From the NCBI GenBank assembly GCA_011799875.1, contig CM022298.1, positions 192,036,423-192,100,422 of the forward strand: a stretch of DNA of 64,000 bases, given 5' to 3'. The translations under genes and the position numbers were made by a program. Under the pieces are notes generated by a model. The model saw nothing but the letters and a program-made list of their open reading frames with translations. It had not been told where the DNA came from and ran no database searches. This document shows, in pieces, positions 48,880-60,958 of this stretch. Every line of letters begins with the position of its first letter. Position 1 is the stretch's first letter. The DNA is from Thinopyrum elongatum (Eukaryota > Streptophyta > Magnoliopsida > Poales > Poaceae).

Positions 48880-49640
48880 TATAGCAACCGGGTCGATGTG
48901 TCATGCACCAAATAACAGTGTAGAACAGCGGGGGGGACGCACCCCAGTCGTAGCACCCTAGTAGTAGTAATGAGCAATGAGACCAAATCACAAAGCCGCA
49001 CCTTTCCCATAGACGAACGAAGCAACCATTATTTCACACTTCACTGAATCCGCTTCTCCATCATCTCCTTCAAGAAAACCACGTATTGCTTCTGCCATTG
49101 TCCTGCCTCAAGAGGGACGCGCATCGCCTTGGTACATCATGACACGTGGGACCGCATGACAGGCCATGCTCCCCCGCTCACCGCTCAGTAAAATCACCTC
49201 ATTTTTACTAATCTGGATACTATCTTTTTAGATCAATATAGTCGGGATTCACCAAGGAGCAAAACCAAGTGGTAGGTTGCTCCTGTCACGTTGGTGTAGC
49301 AACTCAGCAAGGTCAGACCGCACACGAAATGGCGACACACTTACAGGACCCCTTTGGCCAACATGTGGCTCATCCACCGTCTTGTTCCATGTGCGATGCA
49401 CCAAATTACAATTCGGAGCAGCGGTTGGAGGCACCCCGATCATAGCGCCGCAGTAGTAGTAAATGAGCGATGAGGGGTCAAATCACAAAGCCCCACCTTT
49501 CCCGCATTAAGCTGGATGGATGAAGCAACCATCATTTCACTCTAGGGCACAAGAGATAAAGAAAAAAGAAAACCAATGATGCGTGCGGCAGCTACCTAGG
49601 GCGCTCTAGGGTAGTCCACTACAAATCCGCTTCTCCCTCG
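48880..49640 (+). repeat. Two tandem copies of a promoter/first-exon segment
   Basis: The segment with atgcaccaaat, a G-rich cgcacccc stretch, gtagcaccctagtagtagtaatgagc, caaatcacaaagccgcacctttccc, then gaagcaaccattatttcac occurs at about 48,900-49,080 and again at about 49,390-49,540 (period about 494). The first copy continues into gaatccgcttctccatcat and tcaagaaaaccacg. The reverse complement of the same segment is at about 55,500-55,300, next to a gene. The short gaagaaaaccaatgatgcgtgcgg also occurs at 49,560 and 49,647. Confidence 0.7.
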
Positions 49641-50317
49641 TCCTCTTGAAGAAAACCAATGATGCGTGCGGCGGGTAGGGTTTGTAGGAGTACTACGGCG
49701 TGCGGGGCCATGTCGTAGTAAATGGGAGAGGGATTGAGTTCGAGTCGACGCCTTAATATGGGTGGGCCACTCGGTTTTACGGGAATGAGGCAGAATTTTG
49801 GGTTCGGGGAGCAGTGGAGATATACGTACAAAAAATTGTGGACGTAGGTTCGACCGAAAGGCAATGACGCATGGGCCCCGCATTTTGATATACCCGTGGC
49901 CGCGTGAAATTTGCTACTCAAAATAATGCATAAAAGTTCCTCCAAAAACATCTATAACAAAGGGGAAGTGAATGTATGCTTAAAATGAAAATAAAATGAA
50001 AATGTAATACAAAGAGAAAAAATGTATTGCAGTTAAAAGAATGACATTTCTAACAAAAATGTGAATGTGAACTACATATGTGTGCACGTGACCAACACGT
50101 ATATTGTCAATACAAAATCTAATGCAAGAAATAACTTATGAGTAACATGCATGAATTGATGATGTGGTGCTTGCATGCATAGAGTACAAAAACAATGTGA
50201 TTTATGACTTGCATGCATGACCTGTTCATGTGCCATAGTTGCAAGTCCAGGAAAAAAGCTAGTGGGTTCTACTAGCTATTTAGGAATAGAAGATGTATAT
50301 ATGGAAGTTGTACGGAA
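49641..50317. other. No gene seen
   Basis: Noncoding, A-rich after 49,920, with several gcatgcatg runs. Nothing else recognised. Confidence 0.5.
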
Positions 50318-50700
50318 AGAGATGACATGTATCTCAATTCCTATGAGTAGGGATTGGAAAAGAGATGTCATTTGGTTCACATCATAGGAGCTTTTCTATT
50401 GAATCTAGAGATGACATGTATCTCAATTCCTATGAGGAGGGATTGGAAAAGAGATGTCATTTGGTTCACATCAAGGAACTGTTCTATTGAATCTAGGCTA
50501 ATGTTTATTTTCCTTTGAAATTGTGGGAGTATAGGAATCCATTCATATGAACCAAGTGGCTCTAAAGCTATAAAAATCATATCATGTTTATTTTCCTTTG
50601 AAATGTGGAGTATATGAATCTATTCCTATGAACCAATTGGCTCTAAAGGAAAAATTCCTATAAAAATCATATCATATAGAGTTCCTATGATATTCCTCCA
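50318..50700. repeat. Local duplications in a MITE-like segment
   Basis: The stretch gagatgacatgtatctcaattcctatgag...gggattggaaaagagatgtcatttggttcacatca occurs at about 50,320-50,385 and 50,408-50,475, an approximately 89-bp direct duplication. The segments starting tgtttattttcctttgaaat at 50,502 and 50,585 form a second pair. Inverted similarity between halves suggests a decayed MITE, but the ends are not clear. Confidence 0.5.
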
Positions 50701-51640
50701 CACCAAAGGATGGTTGAAATTGCTGCAGGTGATACGACAGTCTTTCTTTGTACACTCCTCCCCCATCTTTATAGTTACCTCTTGAAGATGAATGAAATGA
50801 TATATACTGGGTATTCTATCTGTGCATTTTGGTATATGAAAACTCGGTAAAAGTTTGCGAGGTTTGAATTTTCAATAAATCTATATGCACTACATTTTGG
50901 CACGGAGGGACGAGCATACGGCAGTTGCTAACACTCACGTGGAAGATTTGTGTGTCGGCGGAGTGGCTGTTCTGTTAAATGCCACGGAAAAACTGACACT
51001 GTCGGATGCCGATCTAACGGTTCTTACGGTGTTCGTCAGGAAATGGCTTGTGGCGAACGTTTGTCAGATATGATTTACGGACACATGCATTGCGTTGATA
51101 CATGCCCCCTCTCTCTCACACACACATGCACCCTCACGAGTCATGACTCTCCCGAGTCCTCTCGCACCCACCGTCTATCTGTAGGTAGACGTCACACACA
51201 TATGTGCTCTTCACACCCTACCCTCAGAACTTCTAAAAAATAAAAGACGTCGTGCACCTTTTATTTTAACTCACACGTCACACACTTATACTATTACTCT
51301 TGTGGTGAATGTTCTTTGGGCGTAGTATATTGTACTCTCACAAAGAGAAGCGGTGCACGCACGCACTAGTTCTCTCACAACCACTCGCGGGTACACGTAG
51401 GAGTGCATTTTTTTAAGCTAGGAGCACATTTGTTTACAAAGAGGCATCCCAATTGACATTTTGACTAGTCTAGTTTTCAACTTGATGGAAGGTCGGGGAC
51501 CGCACATGAATGATACAGTACATAGTGTGTCCGGGAAGCGGTGATTTGATAGTGCGACCTGGAAGCGGTGGCACGTTATTGATCGAATTTTATTTTTACT
51601 TAAACTTTAAATGAAAATAGTGGTCCGCGCGTATTCAATT
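50701..51640. other. No gene seen; short CA-rich patches
   Basis: It includes ctctctcacacacacatgc near 51,110. The small frames at 50,885-51,243 have no recognisable domain. Confidence 0.5.
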
Positions 51641-51649
51641 TAATAACGG

Positions 51650-52170
51650 TTGCTACAACAAAATCACTCCACTATATATATAAGCAGGAGCCTCGGCGCT
51701 TGCCTTACTAGGGTTCCTCTCTTTCACTCTCTCATGCTCTCCAGATCTAAGCAAGACATAGGTGGCCACACTCTCTCTCTCTCTCTCTCTGCTCACCACT
51801 GGTCACAAATCCGGCCGGACCACCTTGGCCGGGGTAGGGGTGTAGGTGCATCATTCACGCGGTCGTCGGCGGCGAGGGAGGAGAACAACAGCTGCCCGGG
51901 CGTCCCGATCGGCGGTCGTGCCGTTCTCTCTGAGACAGCGCCGACTTGGGAGGGCCTCTGACCCCTTCTTCCTCCCTGTGGTATTGTGGCCAAGATGCGG
52001 CCTCCCGACGCCATCTTTGCCACATCCCGACGACCCTTAGGTATATCTTCCTTCAAAACCGGCCTTGTTCTACTGCCCCAGCTCCCCACGTGGCTGCGTG
52101 TGGATCTTTTTCCACTTTTGTCGGCTGTTCCAAAGCCACCTAGACTTTTACTATTATTAGAGGTAAAGCT
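51650..52170 (+). promoter_or_regulatory. Promoter-like TATA and (CT)n leader
   Basis: A TATA-like ctatatatataagc (51,662-51,676) is followed about 100 bases later by a run of about ten CT dinucleotides (51,770-51,790) and a CpG-rich leader-like block. Candidate donors include gag|gtaaag near 52,162. The open frames (51,986-52,414 and others) show no known domain. It looks like the 5' part of a carried gene, but I cannot define a protein. Confidence 0.35.
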
Positions 52171-54316
52171 AGTTCACACAGTCGAATCTAAGAGTTGGTT
52201 CAAACAGGGAAGAAAGTGGGAAAGTTGTAACATGAATCTAGGACTTGGTTCTAAGAGGAAATGGGGGAAAGTAGTAGATACTGGCTACCCAACCGGTCTC
52301 TTGGTTGAAAAGGCGAAGAAAGCGGGGTGGATGGCGAAGGGTGGGGGGAAGTGGACCTGTCTCTTGGTCGAAAAAGGAAAGAAAGTGAGGGGTTTTGGGG
52401 GACAGCACAAATGAGAACGAGCAGGTCTAGATTTCCTGTGCTCACATAGGAAAATGTCGCCGAGGAGATAAAAAATGGGACAAATGCAGACATGTTGCCT
52501 GAATGTTTACCGCTCTCGGCAACCACATCTGCCTCACCACTTTATGCCCCTGCTGTCCCTACGCCCATATCGCTACCGTTAATGTAAAATCACATGAAGC
52601 ATGAAGCAATGCCACCTAATGTCACTATTAAGTAATGCTGCTGTCAGTCTAGTGCCGTCGATAAATTGAAGCAATGACACCACCATTTTATGAAGTGCTT
52701 CCATCTTGCTTTATTTCCCATGAATTGTGTTTTTGCAGTTACACTTAAATCTCACGCCGCTAACATTGCTTCATCCCAGTGGAACTGCACAAATTTGATT
52801 GCACATTTACTGACCGTGTGCTACTCTCATGACAGTAATACTAATGCTATTGTTCTGCATGTTAATCTGGTGGCAGTGTTGATGTGATGTGATGCTACTT
52901 CTTACTTACACTTTTCATACTGTCAATGTAGTGCCAATTATAACACAATAGATGCTGTTGTTAATCATATGCCATTGCAAATAACTGTCACTACATAAAT
53001 AACCATATTTCATATTTGCGCAAACAGGGATGACTGTCTCCATATCGTTTTTATTTGTGCAATCAAAAGTACACACCTCAATTTTAGTAGAACTGCACAA
53101 AATGAGATGGCTATTCCTAGCTGTCGTCGTCTAACCTCCCGTCTTCCAGGTATTCCTACATTGGTAGTAACTAGGTAGAATGACCAACGCAATCTAAAAG
53201 AAGCTGATTTGTATGTTTAGTTCCTGATTGCAGTGCAAGGAAGAGCGAAAACAACTGCATCCTAGTCGGGAATGCACTTTCTCCCAGATCAAGGATGGAC
53301 AGAGGACTAGTTGGCACGGCTGCGCGTAGGTTTTTGGTACAGGTGCGGACAAGAGGCATTGTGGTCTGCTTATTTCTGCAGACATTGGTGCTTAAATTTA
53401 GTGGAACTGCACAAGAAATTCAGATGGTCAGTACACTACATGGTTCAGTTCAGCATTCCAACTAAGAACACAATTATAATTGGTTATTCTGGAATGAGAG
53501 AACCTAACCCTGGATGGTGGCAACAAGAAAAACCAGAGTGAACTCTAGGAAATTAAAGCCTGCCTAGGGAAGCCCTTTGCTCAGAGAAGCCTTGCTTGAT
53601 TTTTCCTGATTTGTAAACCTTCTCACAACTTTGTCTTTTGCTGTGAACTAGTAAATGTTGGTTATGTTCTATGAATCATTGAGATGTATAAAATTGTTGA
53701 ACTTATGCTTTTCAAGTATTTTATGAAACCGAGTTTAATGTGAATGTTTCACATGAATGCTGGACTAGCGTGTGAACGTTTGGAATTTACATTGTGGCCT
53801 CAGTTAACTACATGAACCACTGTAACAAGATACGTAGTTGCTTATATGTCAGACAACAGAGTATTGATTGCTAGCTGGTCGATAGCCGACTTTTCTAGTG
53901 TTGAAGCGAGCTGAGCCAATGTGCCGTGTTTTGCACAACTGCTTACAAGTGGGGTAGCACCAACAGTGTTTACAAGTACTTAACCAGCCTTACATACCCT
54001 ATGTATACGTTGGCGCACAGTTCTCGAACAAGTACTCTATTTGATCAAACACACACCGCTCGTATGATAAACCGTGACAACTTATGTCTTACCATGCCAT
54101 ATTACATGAAAAAACTAGCGAGGACGCATCTGTTTTGGCAACAATTACGATGGTTCTCATATGATTCATGGGCACACAAAAGTAGCAGTAGTTCCCATAG
54201 ACGGATTCAAACAGAGTACTAGCCCCAGAGGGCTTGATAATAGGCAAGGTTCGGATAATTAGACACAATCCAAACTACTTTAAACACTAGCTGGGCCAAC
54301 TATTTCATGCCTCGAT
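52171..54316 (+). other. Gene-like but unresolved DNA
   Basis: The phrase agtggaactgcacaa recurs at about 52,778, 53,086 (variant) and 53,398. Plausible splice acceptors occur (for example tttttgcag near 52,738). A frame ending near 53,541 (VQFSIPTKNTIIIGYSG...) could be a last exon. No domain is recognised, and the exons cannot be joined with confidence. Confidence 0.3.
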
Positions 54317-55144
54317 CTAATTTGGGATGGACACAAGACGGACCTTGCCATGAACATCATCGAGGACGTCCGGCAGGAGCTCAATCATGTCAACCTTCTT
54401 GAAGATAACCTTGTGGCCTTGCCACTCATAAACTTGTTTGTCGAGGCATGCCACATCATCTTCCTGCGTAAGCTTGACAATAAAAGTATGCCTCACAAAC
54501 GAAGGAGTAGCTTTGAACTTCTTGTGCTTTAGTACACCCTGGACAACATGCCTGACAACAGTGTGGCTGGAATACATCTCGACTTTGGTATAAGTGCAAC
54601 TGGCTTCCAGGATCCAACAGTCTAAGAACTTTGTTTTCCTAGTGCGTACATTCAGGTCATCCGCCTCATAGCGAGTGACATGTACAACCACACAATCCTT
54701 GTCTGCATCAGGGCTCTAATTGAAACAGAAATGAATTCTGAATTACTTTCCAATATAAAAAACACAAGTTATTTAAACCACTATGTAGAGTCAAAAGTAT
54801 GCATGACAGGGAAGGTAGCATGGCATCGAAGCTAATAAAATTTAGCATTATTTATCACCACATACTTAGATGAAAACCACAATCGAGAGCGGCAAAGAAG
54901 AAAATCACCTTGGGCAGCTCAGCGGGAGGGACACATCCTCGAAGGGGGAAAACTGCTCCTGCAGGGCCACGGGGGCTGTAACCTCAAACGGGGCGTTGAC
55001 CATCTCCATAGTGGTCGTGAGCGTATCTGGGGTCGGCTCTGTGGCGGCCTCCATCTTCTTGGAGCTCTCTATCTCATGGGGATCAGCCTCCTGTGTCTGC
55101 TCCAACATTGGCAGATCTTTGCCTGGTTCTCCTAGGTCCATCAT
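54317..55144 (-). CDS. Two-exon gene of unknown function, 210 aa
   Basis: The coding exons are 55,144-54,909 and 54,713-54,317 (minus), preceded by a 5' untranslated exon ending at a GGAAG|GTAAGC donor near 55,288 and an intron ending at ttttccttTCAG (acceptor at 55,167). Two carried-over bases at the second donor match the acceptor after TTAGAG. The total is 633 coding bases, with the TAG at 54,317. The N-terminal part starts MMDLGEPGKDLPMLEQTQE and is acidic and low-complexity. The C-terminal part is a compact mixed domain (CVVVHVTRYEADDLNV ... VYEWQGHKVIFKKVDMIELLP). I do not recognise it. It lies inside the CACTA-like element, so it is either cargo or an element gene. Its upstream sequence is repeated elsewhere in the element. 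Confidence 0.5.
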
Positions 55145-55287
55145 GAAACTGACGAATAGGAGACAACTGAAAGGAAAACACAATCACAATGACAATGAAA
55201 CAACAAAGAGAGTGAGGATCGGTTACTACTTTGCAAAAGTTCTTTTTTTCTGAAAGAAAATATACCAACATCATGAATCTGCTTACC

Positions 55288-55640
55288 TTCCCTTCGTTGG
55301 GAGAGAAGAACAATGGCAGATGCGAGTGTTGGCTTTCTTGAAGACGGTGAGGGAGAAGGGGATTCAGCGAAGAGTGAAATGATGGTTGCTTCGTCCGTCA
55401 AACTTAGACTGCGGGGAGGTGGGGTTTTGTGATATGACGGCTTGTTACTACCGCGCTATGACCGGGGTGACTCTCCGCCTGCATACCGCCTTCTAATTTG
55501 GTGGATGGCATTTGGGCTTGCACGCTACATGGCCCGCATGTCGGTGAACCAAAGTAAAATGGCATTCAGTAGCGGGAGACATTTCGATGACCTCGGAGGA
55601 GCCAGAAGCAGTAGTGTATCCACTGTACTAGTAGTAATTG
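55288..55640 (-). promoter_or_regulatory. Promoter and 5' exon of the unknown gene (inverted copy)
   Basis: Read on the minus strand it gives caccaaat, cggtcatagcgcggtagtaacaag, atcacaaaaccccacctcccc, gaagcaaccatcatttcactcttcgctgaatcccc and tcaagaaagcc. It matches plus-strand 48,880-49,120 and, in part, 49,380-49,560. No TATA box is obvious. Confidence 0.5.
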
Positions 55641-55700
55641 TTTTTGTGGGTAGCTGTAGAGTGTCTCCACTGTACTAGTAGTAATTGTTTCTTTGGGCCC
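55605..55700. repeat. Short direct duplication
   Basis: The phrase gtgt(at/ct)cc-actgtactagtagtaattgttt occurs twice, about 57 bases apart. Confidence 0.7.
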
Positions 55701-56745
55701 AAGACAAAAGAGCCCATCCACCCTAGTAAATAATAAAATCAATTCAAAAGCCCATATATTTACTCCATGAGAGGCACTACCCACCACACCGCCCCCAAAA
55801 AAGAACCTAGGTGCTCTTCTTCCTCCTCACTCCCACCCACCTCATGTCAGCTCGCTCCACTCGTACCCTCAAATTTCATGCACATTGGAAGCCCGCATAT
55901 AGTGTACTAGAATTAACCGTTCAGCTATTGCTCTTTCAACACTTTTTTTAGACCTTAACTGTTTTCAATCTTCATGTCTATTTAGGCAACAGGACGGGGT
56001 AAGAAAGTTATAACCAATCGATGGATTCATAAGCAACGGGATTTTCTCAGTTCTCATGACATTCGATTGAAGACAATAACGCTAGAACGATATGTAGCCA
56101 ACCATGCAAACACTAGATTTGTCACATTCTTGCTGCTGAATGTGAGGTTACTATTGTCCATCAGGCTTAAGTTTATCAGCAGCATGGTTTGGACGGATGG
56201 GTATGTCAAAGAGAAAAAAAGGAGTTTCAGGTGGACAAAAGGGCTTCTGAACGTGCCGGGCTTCTATTTACAACATCTTGTGGTCATAATCCAATAAATT
56301 TTACGACCCAGGATGTTCATTCTATGGACCTGGCCGATCCATTTGATTGTGACTGCCAAAAATAGTGGTGGAGTTATATGTTGTTGCCCTTTTCAATCTG
56401 GGTTTTGTCTAAACCTGATGACCAATTAACCCTCGTGCTTTTGTATAGTTTGTAAGCTGGAGTTAGATGTTGTTGCCCTTTTCAACTCGGCTTTAACTGT
56501 CATATTTTCTTTGAAACAAGGCAAATGGCTTGCCATTTGTTTAATTAAGAGAGAAATATTGTAACAAATCCCAACCAAGGGAAATAACATCACTCTCGCC
56601 GGCTGCTTGAGCTCACTGTGCATTATAGAACCCAAGTGATTAGCCCCCACTAGCACCCACAAACTTATTTTGAACTAGCACACCAAATGGGCTGTAAATT
56701 TTCATAAGAAAGGCCGCATGGCCATGACAGATTTAGATTCTGACA
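55701..56745. other. No gene seen
   Basis: The phrase gttagatgttgttgcccttttcaa-tc is repeated at about 56,375 and 56,463. Otherwise no feature is recognised. Confidence 0.5.
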
Positions 56746-59480
56746 TTTGGGACCCACGAGGAAAAAGCCTATCCAAGGTGGTGTCGACTTACTAGTCAAC
56801 AAACGATTCTGCCTACCAGCCGTTGGATTGACATCCAACATCTATCGTGTATCTTATATCTCTTGTCTTCTTCCTCCAGCCGCCCAAACCAAACCACCCC
56901 GTCAGTCCCGCCTGCTCCCGCCTCCCACGGCTGGCTGCGCCTCCGCCGCCCTACCGTACCCTCAAACGTTGGCCAGTCCATCCCTCTATTCCCCCACACG
57001 TCCTATTATTCTCCGGTGACGTCAGCCCCAACACACACCCGCACCCGTACCAGTCAACCCTCGTACTCCCCCGCCCGCGACTAGACTGTCGCATCTTCCA
57101 CGACTCATGTTTGTTCCCGTCCGAGGCCTCGTCATCGTCCTCCACCATGAATCGCTCACCATGCGCGGTGCACCGCCGTCTGGCGTTGTCAACATGGTCA
57201 ACAACCGAGAGGAATAAGGAGATGACTGTATGTGGAGAGGATGACAGTAGGGACCTACCAGGGCCATGACACCAGGGACCTATCAGGTCGCGCAGTTGTT
57301 ATTTACTTTTTTTTAGGAATAAGCAGTTGTTATTTAGTACTAGTTTTAGAGACGGATCAGGGTAACAACGGGGCTATGCGGGGGTTGTGGCCCGTCTAGC
57401 CAGGGTTTTATTATGTTTACCACATGATGAGCCCACTTGTGTTTTTTTTCAATCTGAAAATGGCTAGCCCAGTTCTACTTTCTTTAAAGAAATACTCAAT
57501 GGAGGCCTACTTGCTTTCTCAGCCCTGCTGGGCTGCAAATCTTTCAAGACGAGAGCGATGTATTCGGTTGCCCAGAAAATGAAGTAGTAAGAAATGGGAT
57601 GTAAATTTTAAAAACACAGCAAACCGGCAATTAGTTTCAAATATCTTTTTTTAAGATTTTGAGATTTCGTTTAATTGTTTTTTTGCGGGGAAAATTATGT
57701 TGGATTTTAAATTGATATAAATTTATTATTTTTAAATTAGTTTGAACGTGATTCGAAATTTCAGGATTAAAAATAGTTCGAACCGCACCGAAATATGAAA
57801 ATTTCATTGAATTTTTAACCGTGGCCAGAATATGGGCTGTAATGGTAACAAAAAGAATATGGGCTTCAAAAAAATCCTTAAGAATTAGCCAATGGGCTGT
57901 ACATTTATTAGCAATAATGGCAGATGGGTTGTATGTTGTTTTCCACATATTTGAGGCTGACTTGTGGGCCTACTAGGTTGACGCATACGCTTTCCTAAAA
58001 AAGGTTGACGCGCACGCAAGGCCGTGTCAACTTAGTCAACACACAAGAGTAGTGACTGTTGGATGTCCATCCAACGGCCGTCGTGCTTCTTCAATCTCTG
58101 GTCTTCCTGCTCCAACCGCTCAAACCCACACCGGCGGGACTGCCTGCTCCCTCCTCCCGTGGCCGGCTGTGCTGCCGCGTAGGCCTCACTGCCCCACCCT
58201 ACTCTCATCGCTCGCCTGGCCATCCCTCTACTCACCCACACCTGCTGTTATTCTCCAGTGACGGCAGACGAACCAGTAAACCCTCGTACTCCCCTCCGCG
58301 TGGGAAGCAACTGCCAAGTCTTCCCTGGCTCCGTGTCGTTCCCTTCCTAGGCCTCGCCGTCGTCCACCGCCCTGGTGCTCTTGGTGCGGCGTGGTCAACA
58401 TGGTCAACAAACGACATCCATCGGAACAGGACTGTACGTGGAGAGACTGACAGGTGGGTCCATGGCCGCACGCAAGGAAGTGCCTCCTTATTACACGCAA
58501 AATAATGATTCCTCCACCTGACAGCGGGGACCCACCGGAAGGGCCTCTGTATTTCGTGAAAAAACATTCCTCCCGCTGATAGCTCGGACCCACCAGCTAT
58601 ATCTTCGCACGCAAGGAAGTGCCTCCTTATTGCGCACAAAAAAAATGAATACTCCCCCTGCTAGCTGGGACCAACCATATTTGGAGGCTGACTTGTGGGC
58701 CTACTAAGTTGACGTGGACGGAGGGCATTGTCAACTTAGTCAATATAAACAATTCTAGCTGTAGCGACCGTACGATGTCCATCCAACGGTCGTCGTGCTC
58801 CTTCAACCTCTGGTCTTCTTGCTCCAGCCACCCAAACCAGTGTCGGCCGTGCCGCCTGCTCCTGCCTCCCGTGGCTGGCTCTGCTGCCGTGCAGGCCTCA
58901 CCGCCCCACCCTACTCCCATCGTTGGCATGGCCATCCCTGTACTCACCCAGACCTCCTGTTATTCTCCAGCGACAGCAGCCTCACACTGCAGTCGAACCA
59001 GTAAACCCTCGTACTCCCCTCCGCGTAGGAAACAACTGCCGAGTCTTCCCCGGCTCCGGGTTATTCCCTTCCTAGGCCTCTCCGTCGTCCACCGCCTTGG
59101 TGCTCTCGCCGCGGCGTGGTCAACATGGTCAAGGAATGACTTACATCGGAAGAGGACTGTATGTGGAGAGGCTGACAGCTGGGTCCATGGCCGCAGGAAG
59201 GAAGTGCCTCCTTATTACGCGCAAAATAATGATTCCTCCACCTGACAGCGGGGACCTACCAGAAGGGCCTCTGTATTTTGGCTTAGCTGTATTTTGCGAA
59301 AAAAATGTTTCCGCCCTGACAGCTGGGACCCACCAGCTATATCTTCACACGCAAGAAAGTGCGTCCATATTACGGGAAAAAATGATTCTTCCCCCTGATA
59401 GCTGGGACCCACCGGCTATATCTTTGCACGCCAGGAAGTGCCTCCTTATCCTCCCTAACAGCTTGGACCCACCCAGTCGA
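56746..59480. repeat. Tandem segmental duplications near the right CACTA end
   Basis: The block tgtcaacttagtcaac...gatgtccatccaacgg...cttcaa-ctctggtcttc-tgctcca...ctcctcccgtggc-ggctgtgctgccg is found at about 58,026 and 58,728 (period about 700, extended similarity), with a more diverged copy from about 56,783. Within 58,440-59,470, shorter units ggaagtgcctccttatta-gcgcaaaataatgattcctcc-cctgacagc-gggaccca recur five or six times. The open frames here are repeat copies and not genes. Confidence 0.75.
57270..57945. other. AT-rich spacer without a gene
   Basis: It lies between the diverged first and the second copy of the segmental duplication. No coding signal; several gggct and tgggctg phrases occur. 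Confidence 0.45.
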
Positions 59481-59739
59481 AGCGTACGTAGCGTTGTTTG
59501 TCTGGTCGCGAACGTGTACGTACATACTGGTCAATCGGTCTCTCTGCAACGATGAACCATGGACGAGCAAGCAGCGGCACATGTAGTAGTAGAGCCCCCG
59601 ACGTAATAGTTCAGGCAGTCCCTTCTAAACCATGTACACGTACGTATAGCCACGTGCCAAAAAATACGGCCACGTACGTACATACGGGCGGGGTCTCGAA
59701 CGCGTACTCGCGCATACGTACAGCCAAGGCTCATGTACA

Positions 59740-60470
59740 TGGAGAGGCAACGGACGGCAGCAACGGCGTCCTGTTCATCGGAAGCCAACCAGCTGGGTCA
59801 GAACGGAGAAACTGTGTCATGTTCATCGGGAGGCAATGGAATGTGTCGTGTTCATCGGGAGCCAACCGGCTTGGACGGAACAGCCGAAATGAGGTCTGGC
59901 GTACCACAGTACGAAGGAAACGGCCTTTTGTTCGACCGGCTATGGTCGAAACGGGATCCTGTTGATTGGGAGGGGTGTGGCGTACCACAAAACGGAGGAA
60001 ACAGACTTGTGTTGGAGCGCCTACGGTCGAAACGGGGTCCTATTCATCAGGAGGGGTGTGGCGTACCGCAAAACGGGACTCCACGGGCTACTATTCATCC
60101 ACCGTCTACTGCCTCGCTCTAGCCTCCACGGGCTGCTGTTCATACGCCGTCGACTTCCTCCAGCCTCCACCTGCTACTGTTCATCCACCATCGACTTCCT
60201 CCAGCCTCCACCAGATACGTTTCATCCACGTGCTACTGTTCATCTAGCCTCCACCGGCTACTGTTCAACCAGCCTTCCATGGGGTGCTGTTCATCCACCC
60301 CCCAACCGGCTCGGGTGTGGCGGCCTCCTCAATCGGGGTCCTATTCATCCAGCGGCAATGGCCTACTACTACCATGGGGTCCTGTTCATCCAACCTCCAC
60401 CGGGAACTGTTCATCCAACCCCCAACAACGGTCACTGTTCATCAAGAGGCAGGTTCGATCGGCTTCAGTT
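59740..60470. repeat. Right subterminal array of CTACTGTTCATCCA-like motifs
   Basis: About fifteen occurrences of ctgttcatcc, tattcatcca or gttcatcggga appear, spaced 20-70 bases, followed to 60,600 by four or more cgctcgggttcagtta units. The motif is absent from the left end of the element. Confidence 0.8.
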
Positions 60471-60699
60471 AGCAGCAGTAGCGAAGGAATCGCTTGGGTT
60501 CAGTTAATAGACAAGGGATCGATCGCTCGGGGTCAGTAATGTAGCTAGTGCAATCGCTCGGGTTCAGTAAGCGAACGCCTCGCTCGGGTTCAGTTAGAGC
60601 CCAACGCCTCGCACACACGCGCGTACGTGTACGAGAGAAACGCGCAAACCTCCGTGCATTGCTCAGCCGCGGCCACCCACCGTAACCGGGAACTCCCTG

Positions 60700-60958
60700 A
60701 AATTTTCCTCATCCTTGCTTCTACCATGATTTTTTTCGTCATGGACGGCACAAAGAATGTCATGCAGGTGCGTCCCTGGACCACCCAGGATGAAAAGCCC
60801 ATTTTCTGTCATGATTTTTTTGTCATAGAAGTAGGAGCCCACCACATCTATGATGATACATGGTTTTGTCACAATTATTCTTATAGAAGTGTCATAAGCA
60901 TGACAGAAAAAAATTCTGTTAGGGCCAAAATGTCACGAATGTGTCTTTCTTTGTAGAA
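60700..60958. other. Right terminus of the CACTA-like element
   Basis: Read in reverse it starts TTCTACAAAGAAAGACACATTCGTGACA, aligning with the left terminus. Inner gtcatg, catgac and gtcatag motifs match those of the left end. The outermost CA is mutated to TT. Confidence 0.75.

Larger units (their letters stand above)
23620..60958. mobile_element. 37.3-kb CACTA-like transposon inserted in gag
   Basis: The left end is CACTGTAAAAAAAACACTTCCGTGA. The right end, read in reverse, is TTCTACAAAGAAAGACACATTCGTGA, the same terminus with the outer CA changed to TT. Both are flanked by ata (23,617-23,619 and 60,959-60,961), the 3-bp TSD typical of CACTA elements. Deleting 23,620-60,961 joins the two gag parts in frame. 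The inside holds terminal repeat arrays, a TNPA-like gene on the minus strand, nested retroelements and gene-like cargo. No TNPD transposase was seen. The strand of the element as a whole follows the transposase gene (minus). Confidence 0.88.

Noticed and set aside
59498..60539. Several 90-180-residue frames near the right CACTA end
   Set aside because: They follow the ttcatcc repeat array in all registers. Peptides are repeat-encoded.
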